A stretch of DNA of 64,000 nt. Source: Bog-756 sp963835465 (lineage in GTDB: Bacteria; Actinomycetota; Acidimicrobiia; Acidimicrobiales; RAAP-2). The position numbers and the translations under genes were made by a program. The stretch lies in contig CAWIFR010000001.1 of NCBI GenBank assembly GCA_963835465.1, forward strand, positions 434,001 through 498,000, given 5' to 3'. Shown in pieces: positions 37,050 to 45,889 of this stretch; positions within the stretch are counted from its first letter, which is position 1, and the number at the start of each line of letters is the position of its first letter. The notes beneath the pieces were generated by a model, which saw only the letters and a program-made list of their open reading frames with translations, was not told where the DNA came from and searched no databases.

Positions 37050-37875
37050 TTGACCACGTTGGAGGACGCCACAGTCACCCCGGTCGTACTGGGCGGGGCC
37101 CGGGGTGGGCCCGATGTCCCGACACTGCGCAAGGACCGCTACTGGGTCCAGCCGGTCGTCACCGTGACGGTGCTCACCGCCTTCGTCGCCTACGCCAGCT
37201 GGGCGGCGTTCGTGAACAAGAACTACTACGCCGGCGCCACCCTCCACCGCGACCTCATCTCGCCGTTCTACTCACCCTGCCTGACCGGCAGCTGCGTGCC
37301 CGGGGAGCCATCCGGGAACCGTCATCACCTGGTGGACCATCTCGCCGGCCCTGCTGATCCTGATCTTCCCGCTGGGCTTCCGGATGACCTGCTACTACTA
37401 CCGCAAGGCGTACTACCGCGGCTTCTGGCTGGCCCCTCCGGCCTGTGCCGTATCCGACGGCCACGGCTCCTACACCGGCGAGTCCCGGTTCCCCCTGATC
37501 CTGCAGAACGTGCACCGGTACTTCTTCTACTTCGGTCTGGTGTTCAACGTCATCTTGACCATCGACGCCGTGGTCGCCTTCCGTCAGCCGGGGATCGGCA
37601 TCGGCTTCAGCGTGGGCACCGCAGTCCTCATCATCAACGCCACCTTGCTCTGGCTCTACTCCCTCAGCTGCCATGCCTGTCGACACCTGTGTGGCGGTGG
37701 GGTCAAGCAGTTCTCGCGTTCCCCCATCCGACATCGGCTCTGGAAGACCCTGACCCCGCTGAACGCCCGGCACATGCTGTTCGCCTGGATGAGCCTGGTC
37801 TTCGTCGCCTTCACCGACTTCTACGTACGACTGGTGGCCAGCGGCACCATCCACGACTACGGCTTCCACTTCTAA
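37050..37875 (+). CDS. sdhC: Succinate dehydrogenase/fumarate reductase membrane subunit, one frameshift
   Basis: About 275 residues with five hydrophobic helices (VVTVTVLTAFVAYASWAAFV, ISPALLILIFPLGFRMTCYY, FGLVFNVILTIDAVVAFRQ, GTAVLIINATLLWLYSLSCH, MLFAWMSLVFVAFTDFYVRL). Several membrane His residues (NVHRYFFY, SCHACRHLCGG) could bind heme. The layout matches the actinobacterial Sdh1-type anchor encoded beside flavoprotein and iron-sulfur subunits. One break lies near 37308-37318. The start is TTG 37050, preceded by GGGAGAG; no in-frame ATG gives the full N-terminus. It is the first gene of sdhCAB. Confidence 0.85.
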
Positions 37876-37888
37876 GGGGTAGCGGACC

Positions 37889-39724
37889 ATGGCTGACTAC
37901 GAGTCCCACGAGTTCGACGTCATCATCATCGGTGCCGGTGGCGCCGGGCTGCGAGCAGCCATCGAGGCTCGCTCGCGTGGCCTGCGGACCGCGCTGGTGT
38001 GCAAGTCGCTGCTGGGCAAGGCCCACACGGTCATGGCCGAGGGAGGTGTCGCCGCCGCTCTCCGCAACGTCTACGACGAGGACAGCTGGCAGGTCCACTT
38101 CCGGGACACCATGCGAGGCGGCAAGATGCTCAACAACTGGCGCATGGCTCAGCTCCACGCCCAGGAGTCACCCGACCGGGTCCGCGAGCTCGAAGACTGG
38201 GGCGCCCTGTTCGACCGGACCAAGGACGGCCTGATCCTTCAGCGTGACTTCGGCGGCCACCGCTACGCCCGACTCGCCCACATCGGCGACCGCACCGGCC
38301 TCGAGCTCATCCGCACCCTGCAGCAGAAGGCAGTGGCCGACGGCATCGAGGTGTTCATGGAGTTGAAGGTGCTGCGGCTCCTCACCGACGCCGACGGCAC
38401 CGTCTCCGGCCTCGTCGGCTACTGGCGACCCTCCGGTGAGTTCGTGGTGTTCAAGGCCAAGGCTGTGGTCATGGCCACCGGGGGCGTGGGCAAGAGCTGG
38501 ACGTACACGTCCAACTCGTGGGAATCGACGGGGGACGGACACGCCATGGCCTTGTGGGCCGGCGCTGACCTGATCGACATGGAGTGCGTACAGTTCCACC
38601 CCACCGGGATGGTGTGGCCGCTCTCGGTCCGGGGCATCCTCGTCACCGAAGGGGTCCGGGGCGACGGTGGGGTACTGCGAAACTCCGACGGCAAGCGGTT
38701 CATGTTCGACTACATCCCGCCGATGTTCGCGGCCGAAACCGCCGATTCGGAGGACGAGGGCGACAAGTGGTACGACGACCACTCCGCCGGCCGCCGACCA
38801 CCAGAGCTCCTCCCCCGGGACGAAGTGGCCCGCTCCATCAACAGCGAGGTCAAAGCCGGACGCGGCAGCCCCCACGGCGGAGTGTTCCTCGACATCGCCT
38901 CCCGACGCACCGCTGAGGACATCAGACGGCGCCTGCCCTCGATGTACCACCAGTTCAAGGAGCTGGCCGGCGTCGACATCACCGCCGAGGCCATGGAGGT
39001 CGGTCCCACCTGCCACTACATCATGGGCGGCGTACGGGTTGAGGCCGACACCGCCGCCACCACCGTGGACGGGCTCTTCGCCGCCGGCGAGGTGGCCGGG
39101 GGGATGCACGGCGCCAACCGACTCGGCGGCAACTCGCTTTCCGACCTGTTGGTGTTCGGGCGCCGGGCTGGCATCGGAGCGTCCGAATTCGCCACCGCCC
39201 GCTCGGGATCGGTGACCGTGGACGAGGGTCAGGTCGCCGCGGCCATCGATGCGGCCGTGGCACCGTTCGAGCGGGACGAGGGGGAGAACCCCTACGACAT
39301 CCAGCACGACCTGCAGGCCACCATGCAGAGCCTGGTCGGGATCATCCGCACCGGTTCCGAGCTGGAGGAGGCCATCGGCAAGCTCGACGAGCTGGAGGAC
39401 CGAGCCACCCGCGTGTCGCTCGGCGGGGGACGCAAGTACAACCCGGGTTGGAACCTGACGACCGACCTGCCTTCCATGCTGAGCGTGTCCAGGTGTACCA
39501 CGCTCGGGGCCATCAACCGAAAGGAGAGCCGTGGCGGCCACACCCGCGACGACTTCCCCAAGCCGGTGGCCGAGATGGGCTCGGTCAACTTCGTCCAGCG
39601 CATCAAGGACGGCGGTACCGACGGTGTCGGTGGCACCCCGTCCATCCGGAGCATCACCGCCACGCCGGAGCCCATCCCGGTGATGCCCGACGATCTGAAG
39701 GAACTGTTCGAGGAGGCGACCTGA
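37889..39724 (+). CDS. sdhA: Succinate dehydrogenase/fumarate reductase flavoprotein subunit
   Basis: A 611-residue flavoprotein in one frame. The FAD dinucleotide fold is DVIIIGAGGAGLRAAIEARS (10-29). The flavin-linking His lies in KAHTVMAEGGVAAAL. Substrate-site segments include ECVQFHPTGMVWPLSVRGIL, EVGPTCHYIMGGVRVEADT and ANRLGGNSLSDLLVFGRRAG. It oxidises succinate to fumarate in the TCA cycle, or the reverse, passing electrons to SdhB and the quinone pool through SdhC. It starts 13 bp after sdhC with AAGGGG upstream. Its TGA overlaps the sdhB ATG (TGATG). Confidence 0.95.
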   Translation: MADYESHEFDVIIIGAGGAGLRAAIEARSRGLRTALVCKSLLGKAHTVMAEGGVAAALRNVYDEDSWQVHFRDTMRGGKMLNNWRMAQLHAQESPDRVRELEDWGALFDRTKDGLILQRDFGGHRYARLAHIGDRTGLELIRTLQQKAVADGIEVFMELKVLRLLTDADGTVSGLVGYWRPSGEFVVFKAKAVVMATGGVGKSWTYTSNSWESTGDGHAMALWAGADLIDMECVQFHPTGMVWPLSVRGILVTEGVRGDGGVLRNSDGKRFMFDYIPPMFAAETADSEDEGDKWYDDHSAGRRPPELLPRDEVARSINSEVKAGRGSPHGGVFLDIASRRTAEDIRRRLPSMYHQFKELAGVDITAEAMEVGPTCHYIMGGVRVEADTAATTVDGLFAAGEVAGGMHGANRLGGNSLSDLLVFGRRAGIGASEFATARSGSVTVDEGQVAAAIDAAVAPFERDEGENPYDIQHDLQATMQSLVGIIRTGSELEEAIGKLDELEDRATRVSLGGGRKYNPGWNLTTDLPSMLSVSRCTTLGAINRKESRGGHTRDDFPKPVAEMGSVNFVQRIKDGGTDGVGGTPSIRSITATPEPIPVMPDDLKELFEEAT

Positions 39725-40659
39725 TGGCCGAGGAACACGTGACGTCCGAAGCGAGTGGCGAGATCACCATGCGCCTCTGGCGCGGTGACGAGACCGGCGG
39801 CGAGTTCACCGACTACGTGATGCCATCCGTCGAGGGTGAAGTGGTGCTCGATGTCATCCACCGGGTCCAAGCGACCAAGGCCCCCGATCTGGCGTGCCGG
39901 TGGAATTGCAAGGCCGGCAAGTGTGGATCGTGCTCGGCGGAGATCAACGGCCGTCCCTCCCTCATGTGCATGACCCGCATGGACACGCTTCCGCCGGGCG
40001 AGACCGTGACCGTGGCCCCGATGCGCACCTTCCCCATCCTGCGGGACCTGGTCACCGACGTCTCGTACAACTACGAGGTGGCCAAGCGGATCCCCGCGTT
40101 CAACCCTCGGGAGAAGACGGAAGACGAGCAGGAGGCGGGCGGCTACCGCATGCAGCAGATCGATGTGGAGCGGAGCCAAGAGTTCCGCAAGTGCATCGAG
40201 TGCTTCCTCTGCCAGGACGTCTGCCACGTGATCCGCGACCACGAGGAGAACAAGACGGCCTTCGCCGGACCGAGGTTCTTCGCCCGCTCCGCCGAGTTGG
40301 AGATGCACCCGCTCGACATCAATGACCGGCGTGAGCTGCTCCAACAGGAGCAGGGTCTGGGCAAGTGCAACATCACCAAATGCTGCACAGAGGTCTGCCC
40401 CGAGCACATCAAGATCACCGACAACGCCATCATCCCCCTGAAGGAGCGAGTGGTCGACGCCAAGTACGACCCGGTGGCGTGGTTGGGCCGCAAGATCCTC
40501 AACCGGACCAAACGGACGCCGGCCGAGGCCGTGGCGGGTTCGCCGGCCACCGGTCCGGCCGCCGTGCAGCCCTCGGAGGCGGTCCACGGCGTTCCACAGC
40601 CGGAAGTGATCACGCCGGTCGACTTTGTGCCGGTCCCTCCTGTCCCAGCGGTCGACTGA
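39724..40659 (+). CDS. sdhB: Succinate dehydrogenase/fumarate reductase iron-sulfur subunit
   Basis: A 311-residue iron-sulfur protein. The plant-type [2Fe-2S] site is CRWNCKAGKCGSC plus the Cys in SLMC. The ferredoxin-like part has CIECFLCQDVCH and CNITKCCTEVCP, together giving the ligands of the remaining two clusters. After about residue 250 there is an unusual Pro/Ala/Val-rich tail of 50-60 residues with no homology I recognise. It transfers electrons from SdhA to the membrane subunit. The start codon overlaps the sdhA stop by one base. Confidence 0.94.
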   Translation: MAEEHVTSEASGEITMRLWRGDETGGEFTDYVMPSVEGEVVLDVIHRVQATKAPDLACRWNCKAGKCGSCSAEINGRPSLMCMTRMDTLPPGETVTVAPMRTFPILRDLVTDVSYNYEVAKRIPAFNPREKTEDEQEAGGYRMQQIDVERSQEFRKCIECFLCQDVCHVIRDHEENKTAFAGPRFFARSAELEMHPLDINDRRELLQQEQGLGKCNITKCCTEVCPEHIKITDNAIIPLKERVVDAKYDPVAWLGRKILNRTKRTPAEAVAGSPATGPAAVQPSEAVHGVPQPEVITPVDFVPVPPVPAVD

Positions 40660-40711
40660 CCACCATGCCGGCGTCGACGCTCGTCGGGTGGGGAGCCGAG
40701 GGCGTGGGCAC

Positions 40712-41149
40712 GTGGCCCGCTTCCTGAGTCCAGAGTGGGTCGAGGAGTTGAACGCCGCCCTGGAGGGTGGACGGAACGACCCCGGTCCCGAGGCCGGTCT
40801 GGCCATGAACGACGGATACGTGGTGGTTGTCCAGGAGATCCACGGCGCTCCCGACGGTGACGTGCGGCTGGTCATGACCATCGAGGCCGGCACCGTCCAC
40901 CTCGAGCTCGATGCCGACGCGCGGGACAGTGAGTTCGGCGGCGCCCCGCACCGGGCGGCGAACGTCACCATCGTCGTCGCCTACCCTGATGCCGCGGCCA
41001 TGGCCCAGGGTCGACTGTCTCCGGCCGAAGCGCTCAACGCCGGGCGGATACGGGTCCGGGGCGACCTGGCCGCCCTGGCCGCCTCCCAGCAGATCCTCAA
41101 CGAGGCACGCTCCGGCGCCGAGGGCGAGCTCCCGACCACCACGTACTGA
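40712..41149 (+). CDS. SCP2 sterol-carrier-domain protein
   Basis: A 145-residue protein of the SCP2 fold: FLSPEWVEELNAALEG, VVVVQEIHGAPDGDVRLVMT, ANVTIVVAYPDAAAMAQGRL (the ligand-tunnel lid) and ALNAGRIRVRGDLAALAASQ. In actinobacteria such small proteins are thought to bind acyl chains or act as accessory lipid carriers. GTG 40712 is chosen because the domain begins there. It follows sdhB by 52 bp but may be independent. Confidence 0.82.
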   Translation: MARFLSPEWVEELNAALEGGRNDPGPEAGLAMNDGYVVVVQEIHGAPDGDVRLVMTIEAGTVHLELDADARDSEFGGAPHRAANVTIVVAYPDAAAMAQGRLSPAEALNAGRIRVRGDLAALAASQQILNEARSGAEGELPTTTY

Positions 41150-41237
41150 ACCCCGCGGTCCGTCCCGGTGTACCGTGCCCGGTGGTGCCGCTTGAATGTG
41201 GCCGGACCGGTGGGCAACAGCGAGTCAGGGGACGAAC

Positions 41238-41663
41238 GTGGAGGTACTGAGCAGCCGGACCATCATCCACCCCGGCAACCTCGAGGCCTCCCTGGCCTTC
41301 TACCGGGACGGACTCGGACTCGCGGTGGCCCGAGAGTTCGGCGACGGGGCCCATCGCGGCGTGGTCTTCTTTGCCGGTGGTGGCCTGATCGAGGTGGTCG
41401 GAGGGACACGCCTGGACTCCGGACCGCCCCACCGGCCTGACGTCGTGCTGTGGCTCCAGGTGCGGAACGTGGAGGAGGCCCTCGGCGATCTGGCCGACCG
41501 GGGGGTGGCGGTGACCCGACCGGCAGACCTCGAGCCATGGGGCCTGCTGGAGGCGTGGGTTGACGATCCCGATGGACTGCGCATCCATCTGGTGGAGGTA
41601 CCGGCCGACCACCCGCTCCGCCGGGACCTCCGACCGGCCGTCCTCAACGAGGAGCGGCTATGA
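41238..41663 (+). CDS. VOC family protein
   Basis: A 141-residue single vicinal-oxygen-chelate domain protein: TIIHPGNLEASLAFYRDGLG at the start, then VVLWLQVRNVEEALGDLADR, EPWGLLEAWVDDPDGLRIHL and VEVPADHPLR. These proteins include glyoxalases, epimerases and resistance proteins. The specific activity is unknown. The start GTG 41238 follows a GGGGACG. It overlaps the next VOC gene by 4 bp (ATGA), so the two are translated together. Confidence 0.82.
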   Translation: MEVLSSRTIIHPGNLEASLAFYRDGLGLAVAREFGDGAHRGVVFFAGGGLIEVVGGTRLDSGPPHRPDVVLWLQVRNVEEALGDLADRGVAVTRPADLEPWGLLEAWVDDPDGLRIHLVEVPADHPLRRDLRPAVLNEERL

Positions 41664-42046
41664 CCGGACCGGATCCCGAACCGAGGGTGACCGGTATCGA
41701 TCACGTCCAGCTGGCCATGCCGTCTGGCCCCGAGGCCGAAACCCGGGCCGAGGCCTTCTACTGCGGGCTGCTGGGACTGCCGCGGGTGGCCAAGCCACTC
41801 GAGCTGGCCGTCCGCGGTGGGTGCTGGTTCGAGTTCGGCCCCGCCAAGGTGCACCTGGGTGTGGAGGAGGAGTTCCGACCGGCCCGCAAGGCCCATCCCG
41901 GCCTGCTCGTCTCGGACGTCGAGGGCCTGTGCCAGCGGCTCGACGCCTCCGGTTTCTCCACCCGGCGGACCGAGGACGTGCCTGGGAGACCCCAGTGGTA
42001 CGTAGACGACCCCTTCGGGAATCGGATCGAGCTGCTCCCCGGCTAG
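41660..42046 (+). CDS. VOC family protein, second of a pair
   Basis: A 128-residue VOC protein: GIDHVQLAMPSGPEAETRAE, YCGLLGLPRVAKPLELAVRG, VHLGVEEEFRPARKAHPGLL and a C-terminal WYVDDPFGNRIELLPG with the metal-binding Glu. It is coupled to the upstream VOC gene by a 4-bp overlap. The pair may form a heterodimer or act in sequence, but no substrate is indicated. Confidence 0.85.
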   Translation: MTGPDPEPRVTGIDHVQLAMPSGPEAETRAEAFYCGLLGLPRVAKPLELAVRGGCWFEFGPAKVHLGVEEEFRPARKAHPGLLVSDVEGLCQRLDASGFSTRRTEDVPGRPQWYVDDPFGNRIELLPG

Positions 42047-42110
42047 GCCCTCGGGTTCAAGTTGTCGGCCCATCCGGACGATGCCTACCCCATGGAAGGG
42101 CCCAGGCCGC

Positions 42111-42602
42111 ATGACCGGTGCTGACCGCCGGGCGGCCGCGGGCGTGCTCCTCCCGGTCTGGCTGGTCGAGGACCGACGCACGCTGGAAGTGGCCGACGGG
42201 GAACTCGTGGGCCTGGGCTTCACCCCGTTTCTGGACCCGCAGCGCACACAGCCTCTGGACGAAGACGATTCGGCACCCGTTCTTCCCGGCGTGTTCTGCA
42301 CCCAGGTGTCCGGGGTCTCCTTCCACGACGACGTGGTCCAGCGGCCCGAGTTCAGCGCGGGACGGAGTCTGGAGATCCGGCCCGAACCGGCCAATGCCCG
42401 TGACCGCAACCCGCTGGCCGTCTTCGGCGGCGGGGTGCGCGTGGGCTATGTCCCGGCACCGGTCGCCGACTCGTTGGCTCCCTCAGGCACCCGGATGGGC
42501 CGCGGCATCGTCCTCCGGGAGTGGTCGAGCAACGGGAGGCGTCACGGGCTCACCATCCTCGGTTCGATGCAGGTGACCCTGCAGGTCTCGCTCGACCGCT
42601 GA
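42111..42602 (+). CDS. HIRAN-domain protein
   Basis: About 163 residues from ATG 42111 (ATG 42081 is an in-frame alternative). The C-terminal half is a HIRAN-type domain: VSGVSFHDDVVQRPEFSAGR, LEIRPEPANARDRNPLAVFG and VRVGYVPAPVADSLAPSG, matching the pattern G-x-x-x-x-L-x-x-EP-N-x-x-D-x-x-A-V...GY-P. HIRAN domains recognise DNA ends or stalled forks, usually fused to helicases. Here the domain is free-standing behind an unknown N-terminal part. It is convergent with the aldo/keto reductase gene. Confidence 0.65.
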   Translation: MTGADRRAAAGVLLPVWLVEDRRTLEVADGELVGLGFTPFLDPQRTQPLDEDDSAPVLPGVFCTQVSGVSFHDDVVQRPEFSAGRSLEIRPEPANARDRNPLAVFGGGVRVGYVPAPVADSLAPSGTRMGRGIVLREWSSNGRRHGLTILGSMQVTLQVSLDR

Positions 42603-42613
42603 GGTCATCGCAG

Positions 42614-43600
42614 TCAGCCGTGCTGCCAGAGTCTGCCCTGGAGGGTCCGGATGCCGTTCAGGGCCACCCGGTCGAGTCGGGCCAGGTCGTCCCCGTCGAT
42701 CGCCCAGCCCAGCGCTCCGGCGTTCTCCTCGGCCTGACGCTGGTTCTTGGCCCCGGGAATGGGGACCGCCCCCTTGGACATCACCCAGTTGAGGGCCACC
42801 TGAGACGGGAGCTTGCCATCGTGCTTCTCGCCGATCCGGCGGAGCTCGGCCACCACTCCGTCGACGACCTCCATCGGGTGGTTGGAGAAGTTCCGCTTGC
42901 CCGGCGGCGGGTGGGCGGCGCTGTACTTCCCGGTGAGACGTCCCTGGCCGATGGGCGAGTAGGCCAGGGGGAGGACACCCAGTTCGCGGCAGGTGGCCAG
43001 GAGACCGTTGCTCTCAGGGGACCGTCGCAGCAGTGAGAACTCGATCTGGTTGGTGGCCAGCCGCAGGCCCCGGCTCGTCAGGGCCTGCGCCATCGAACGG
43101 GTCTCCTTGGCCGAGTAGTTGGAGACACCCACCGCCGACACCAGCCCGGCCTGATGGGCGGCAGCGAGGGCGTCGGCCAGCACCGCGTGCGAACGGAGAC
43201 TGATCGGACCGTGGATCTGATAGAGACCCACGGACGCGACGCCGAGCCGCCCGAGCGTCGCCCGCAGGGAGGCCATGAGGGAGCGCCGGACGTCCAGCTT
43301 CCAGGGCGAGGGCATGAACTTGCTGGCCACGACCACCGAGGCCGCCCGCCCGGGGTCGGCGGCCAGCAGGGAGCCGATGATCCGTTCGCTCTCACCTCCG
43401 CCGTAGACCTCTGCGGTGTCGAACAGGGTCACCCCGGCATCGATGGACGCGTTCCAAGCCTCACGGATGGTGTCGTTGGTGAGGGCGGTGTCGTAGCCTC
43501 CCATGCCCCAGGTCGAGCGATCGCCCCAGGCCCAGGTGCCCACACCGAGGGCCGGGATCGAGATCTCGGAGCCGGCCAAGGTGTAACCGTCGGGGATCAT
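42614..43600 (-). CDS. Aldo/keto reductase
   Basis: A 328-residue TIM-barrel NADPH oxidoreductase. The catalytic tetrad is visible: Asp and Tyr in LFDTAEVYGGGESERIIGS, Lys in VVVASKFMPSPW and His in GLYQIHGPISLRS. Cofactor segments are AVGVSNYSAKETRSMAQAL, LPLAYSPIGQGRLTGKYS and AVPIPGAKNQRQAEENAGAL. It is of the Tas/YajO-like group with broad carbonyl substrates. ATG 43600 has TACCGT 6 nt upstream. It diverges from the alpha/beta hydrolase gene at 43686. Confidence 0.92.
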   Translation of the reverse strand: MIPDGYTLAGSEISIPALGVGTWAWGDRSTWGMGGYDTALTNDTIREAWNASIDAGVTLFDTAEVYGGGESERIIGSLLAADPGRAASVVVASKFMPSPWKLDVRRSLMASLRATLGRLGVASVGLYQIHGPISLRSHAVLADALAAAHQAGLVSAVGVSNYSAKETRSMAQALTSRGLRLATNQIEFSLLRRSPESNGLLATCRELGVLPLAYSPIGQGRLTGKYSAAHPPPGKRNFSNHPMEVVDGVVAELRRIGEKHDGKLPSQVALNWVMSKGAVPIPGAKNQRQAEENAGALGWAIDGDDLARLDRVALNGIRTLQGRLWQHG

Positions 43601-43606
43601 GTCTGC

Positions 43607-43612
43607 ACGGTA
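43607..43612 (-). promoter_or_regulatory. -10 element of the aldo/keto reductase gene, leaderless type
   Basis: TACCGT on the minus strand lies 6 nt before ATG 43600. Confidence 0.45.
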
Positions 43613-43685
43613 CTCCGGAGCCGGTCAGATCGCTGCAGCTACGCCGGACGTCGGTGGGTTGTGCCCGGGCGGCCGAACCGACATC

Positions 43686-44513
43686 ATGGCCGGAATGCCC
43701 CAGCTGACCATGGACAACGTCACTCTGTCCTACGACCTGGTCGGCCCGGAGGACGGTGAGCCGGTGGTACTGGTGGCCGGTTGCGGCCAACCCGCCATCG
43801 GATGGTTCGGCCTGGTGCCCCTGCTCACCGCTGCCGGCTATCGCGTGCTCACCTTCGACAATCGGGGTGTCGCCCCGTCCTCCTCCCCGCCTGCGCCCTA
43901 CTCCATTGACGACCTGGTGGCCGACACCGTGGGCCTCCTCGACCACCTGGGCATGACCTCGGTCCGGATCGCCGGCCACTCCATGGGTGGCTGGGTAGCC
44001 GAGACGCTGGCGATCCGGCAGCCCGAGCGGGTGCGCGGCGCGGCGCTCATGGGCAGCTGCAACATCGCCACGGCCTGGGAGAAGGCCATCACCTCCGTCG
44101 AGGTGGACCTCGCCCGGCGCGACCTCCCGATGACCCCGTTGTTCTACGCCACCGAGACCCTGCGCTACCTGCCCAACCACGACCTGCAGGACGACGCCAT
44201 CGTGGAGGAATGGCTGGAGCTGCTCCGCCATCAGGAGATCTGGCCCAACCCGGGGCGCCTTGGTCAGTACCAGGCCTGCCTGGCCTGGTCGAACGACCAG
44301 GAGCGCACTCGGGCGTGGCCCACCGTCTCGGTGCCCTGCCTGGTGCTGGCCTTCGAGCACGACATCGACTCGCCGCCGGCGCGGGCCCGCCAGGCGGCCC
44401 ACGCCATTCCGGGGGCCCGGTTCACGGAGATCCCTGGGGCCAGCCACCTGGGGATCTTCACCCACGCCCCCCAGGTGGGCGCGGCACTCGTGGGGTTCTT
44501 CTCCGAGCTCTGA
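43686..44513 (+). CDS. Alpha/beta hydrolase
   Basis: A 275-residue alpha/beta-hydrolase-fold protein. The oxyanion region is VVLVAGCGQPAIGWFGLV, the nucleophile elbow is IAGHSMGGWVAETLA (Ser), the acid lies in LVLAFEHDIDSPPAR and the His in IPGASHLGIFTHAP. It resembles the esterase/haloperoxidase-like group with a small cap (YATETLRYLPNHDLQDDAIV). The substrate is unknown. ATG 43686 is chosen; ATG 43695 is an in-frame alternative. Confidence 0.9.
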   Translation: MAGMPQLTMDNVTLSYDLVGPEDGEPVVLVAGCGQPAIGWFGLVPLLTAAGYRVLTFDNRGVAPSSSPPAPYSIDDLVADTVGLLDHLGMTSVRIAGHSMGGWVAETLAIRQPERVRGAALMGSCNIATAWEKAITSVEVDLARRDLPMTPLFYATETLRYLPNHDLQDDAIVEEWLELLRHQEIWPNPGRLGQYQACLAWSNDQERTRAWPTVSVPCLVLAFEHDIDSPPARARQAAHAIPGARFTEIPGASHLGIFTHAPQVGAALVGFFSEL

Positions 44514-44528
44514 CCCGGGTCGTGGTCG

Positions 44529-45329
44529 CTAACGGTTCGCGGCCAGGGAAGCGATGGCCACCGTCATCTCCTCCTCGTAGCGGACCGCTCCGAGGGGCCC
44601 GGTCGTCTGGGCCACGTCGACCTCCTCCTGCTCACGCAGGATCAGGCCATCAGCCGGAGACACCCAGTAGTCGGTGGGATTGGTCCCGGACTCCGAACCG
44701 GCGAAGTTGAGCGTGAGCCGGGTGTGCAACGCGGAACGGCTCCGCCCGTCGACGGTGACCGACGACCACCCGAGGACCCTCCCCGAGAAGCCCACCGCTC
44801 GGCCATCGGCGTGGCACGTCGAGCTCCAGTGGTCGCCGATCGTCGGACGGGGTGGCACGAAGTACGCCGTTACGGGGCAGCGGATGGACTCGGTGGAGTG
44901 CACTCCGGCGATCTCCTCGTCGGACAGGGCCGAGGCCATCCCCACCGCCCCGTTGCGGCCGGGACACTCCACCAGACCCTCCATGTGCTGCTCGAACGGG
45001 ACCCACCGCACGGTGGTGCACCCCGCCGCGGTCACGATCATCTCAGAGGAGGACGGAAAGGAACGGCTGATGGCTCCGACGCTCAGCCGCTCGTACCCCG
45101 ACGTCCGGTAGGCGTAGACCCCCGGCGGTGGCAGAAGTCCGGTCCGCACCGTCGCCGGCACACGCTGGTCATGACGGTACAGCCGGAGGGCCTGGCGTAG
45201 GTCCACCTGGGTACCGGGACTGCGGAGCACAAAGAACCACACTCCGGCGGCCACCGCGGCGAGGAGCACGGCAACACCAACGCCGAGCGCCCAGAATCAA
45301 TGGTGCGCGGCCCAGGTAATGACGGGCAT
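44529..45329 (-). pseudogene. Membrane-anchored protein with an in-frame stop at codon 11
   Basis: From ATG 45329, which follows a strong AGGAGG, the frame reads MPVITWAAHH, then TGA (45297-45299), then continues in the same frame with FWALGVGVAVLLAAVAAGVW, a membrane helix. A 210-residue extracytoplasmic part follows, with Cys in TAAGCTTVRW, VECPGRNG, SIRCPVTAYFV and SSTCHADG, and the sequence DYWVSPADGLILREQEEVDV. A single-base change (for example TGG to TGA) explains the stop. Otherwise translation would have to start at GTG 45269, inside the helix. The family is not recognised. The small membrane protein at 45419-45571 lies just upstream on the same strand. Confidence 0.6.
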
Positions 45330-45418
45330 AGAAGCCTCCTTGGGTTCGAGGAGCGGCCTGCCTTGGTGTCCTTACCACTTTCGCGCCGGTTGACACAGAT
45401 AGCCACCTGGCCCTGGGA

Positions 45419-45571
45419 TCAGGCCTGTCGCTCCTGGGCCATACGCTCGTACTCCAGGGTCTGATCGATCAGCGCCCGCTTCCGCGCCGTCGACTCGGCA
45501 AGAGCGGCCCGCCACCAAGCGGCGACACACAGGCAAAAGCCCGGGATCACCAGCCAGCTGAGTCCGTTCAC
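45419..45571 (-). CDS. Small single-span membrane protein
   Basis: A 50-residue protein from GTG 45571, preceded by GGGAGGGGG. It has an N-terminal membrane helix (GLSWLVIPGFCLCVAAWWRA) followed by a charged amphipathic helix (ARKRALIDQTLEYERMAQER). It lies 89 bp upstream of the broken membrane-protein gene on the same strand. The family is not recognised. Confidence 0.55.
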   Translation of the reverse strand: MNGLSWLVIPGFCLCVAAWWRAALAESTARKRALIDQTLEYERMAQERQA

Positions 45572-45869
45572 GACCGCCCCCTCCCAGAGTCAATCGATGG
45601 CATGCACCTGCCGTCCCCACTGCCGCTCGCGGCCGACCCCGCTGCACTGCCCACGGCACCACGACCACTCCGACGTACGGCAGGTCACCGGAGGGCCCTA
45701 GGCGTGTCAGCCCTCACTGTAGGTCTTCGTCGGCCTCGGTGCCCGGCCGTTGCACGAGCCATGGCGGCCCCGCACCGGACGCCCCAGCTGGCGGGCCAGA
45801 GGCGGTCGACCACCCGGATCAGGCCGTCGGGGTCGGGTGCCGATCCGGTCAGGCCGCGGGAGAGCCAAC
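45572..45869. other. Gene-free spacer
   Basis: Open frames on both strands here have Arg/Pro/Ala-rich shadow composition and no protein similarity I recognise. The spacer holds the promoter of the small membrane protein gene and, at its right end, the hairpin downstream of the lipoprotein gene. Confidence 0.5.
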
Positions 45870-45888
45870 CCCCGGCACGGAGCCGGGG
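45870..45888 (-). terminator. GC-rich hairpin just after the lipoprotein gene
   Basis: CCCCGGC and GCCGGGG form a 7-bp stem around ACGGA, starting 2 bp beyond the lipoprotein stop. There is no T tract, so termination efficiency is uncertain. Confidence 0.45.
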
Positions 45889-45889
45889 C

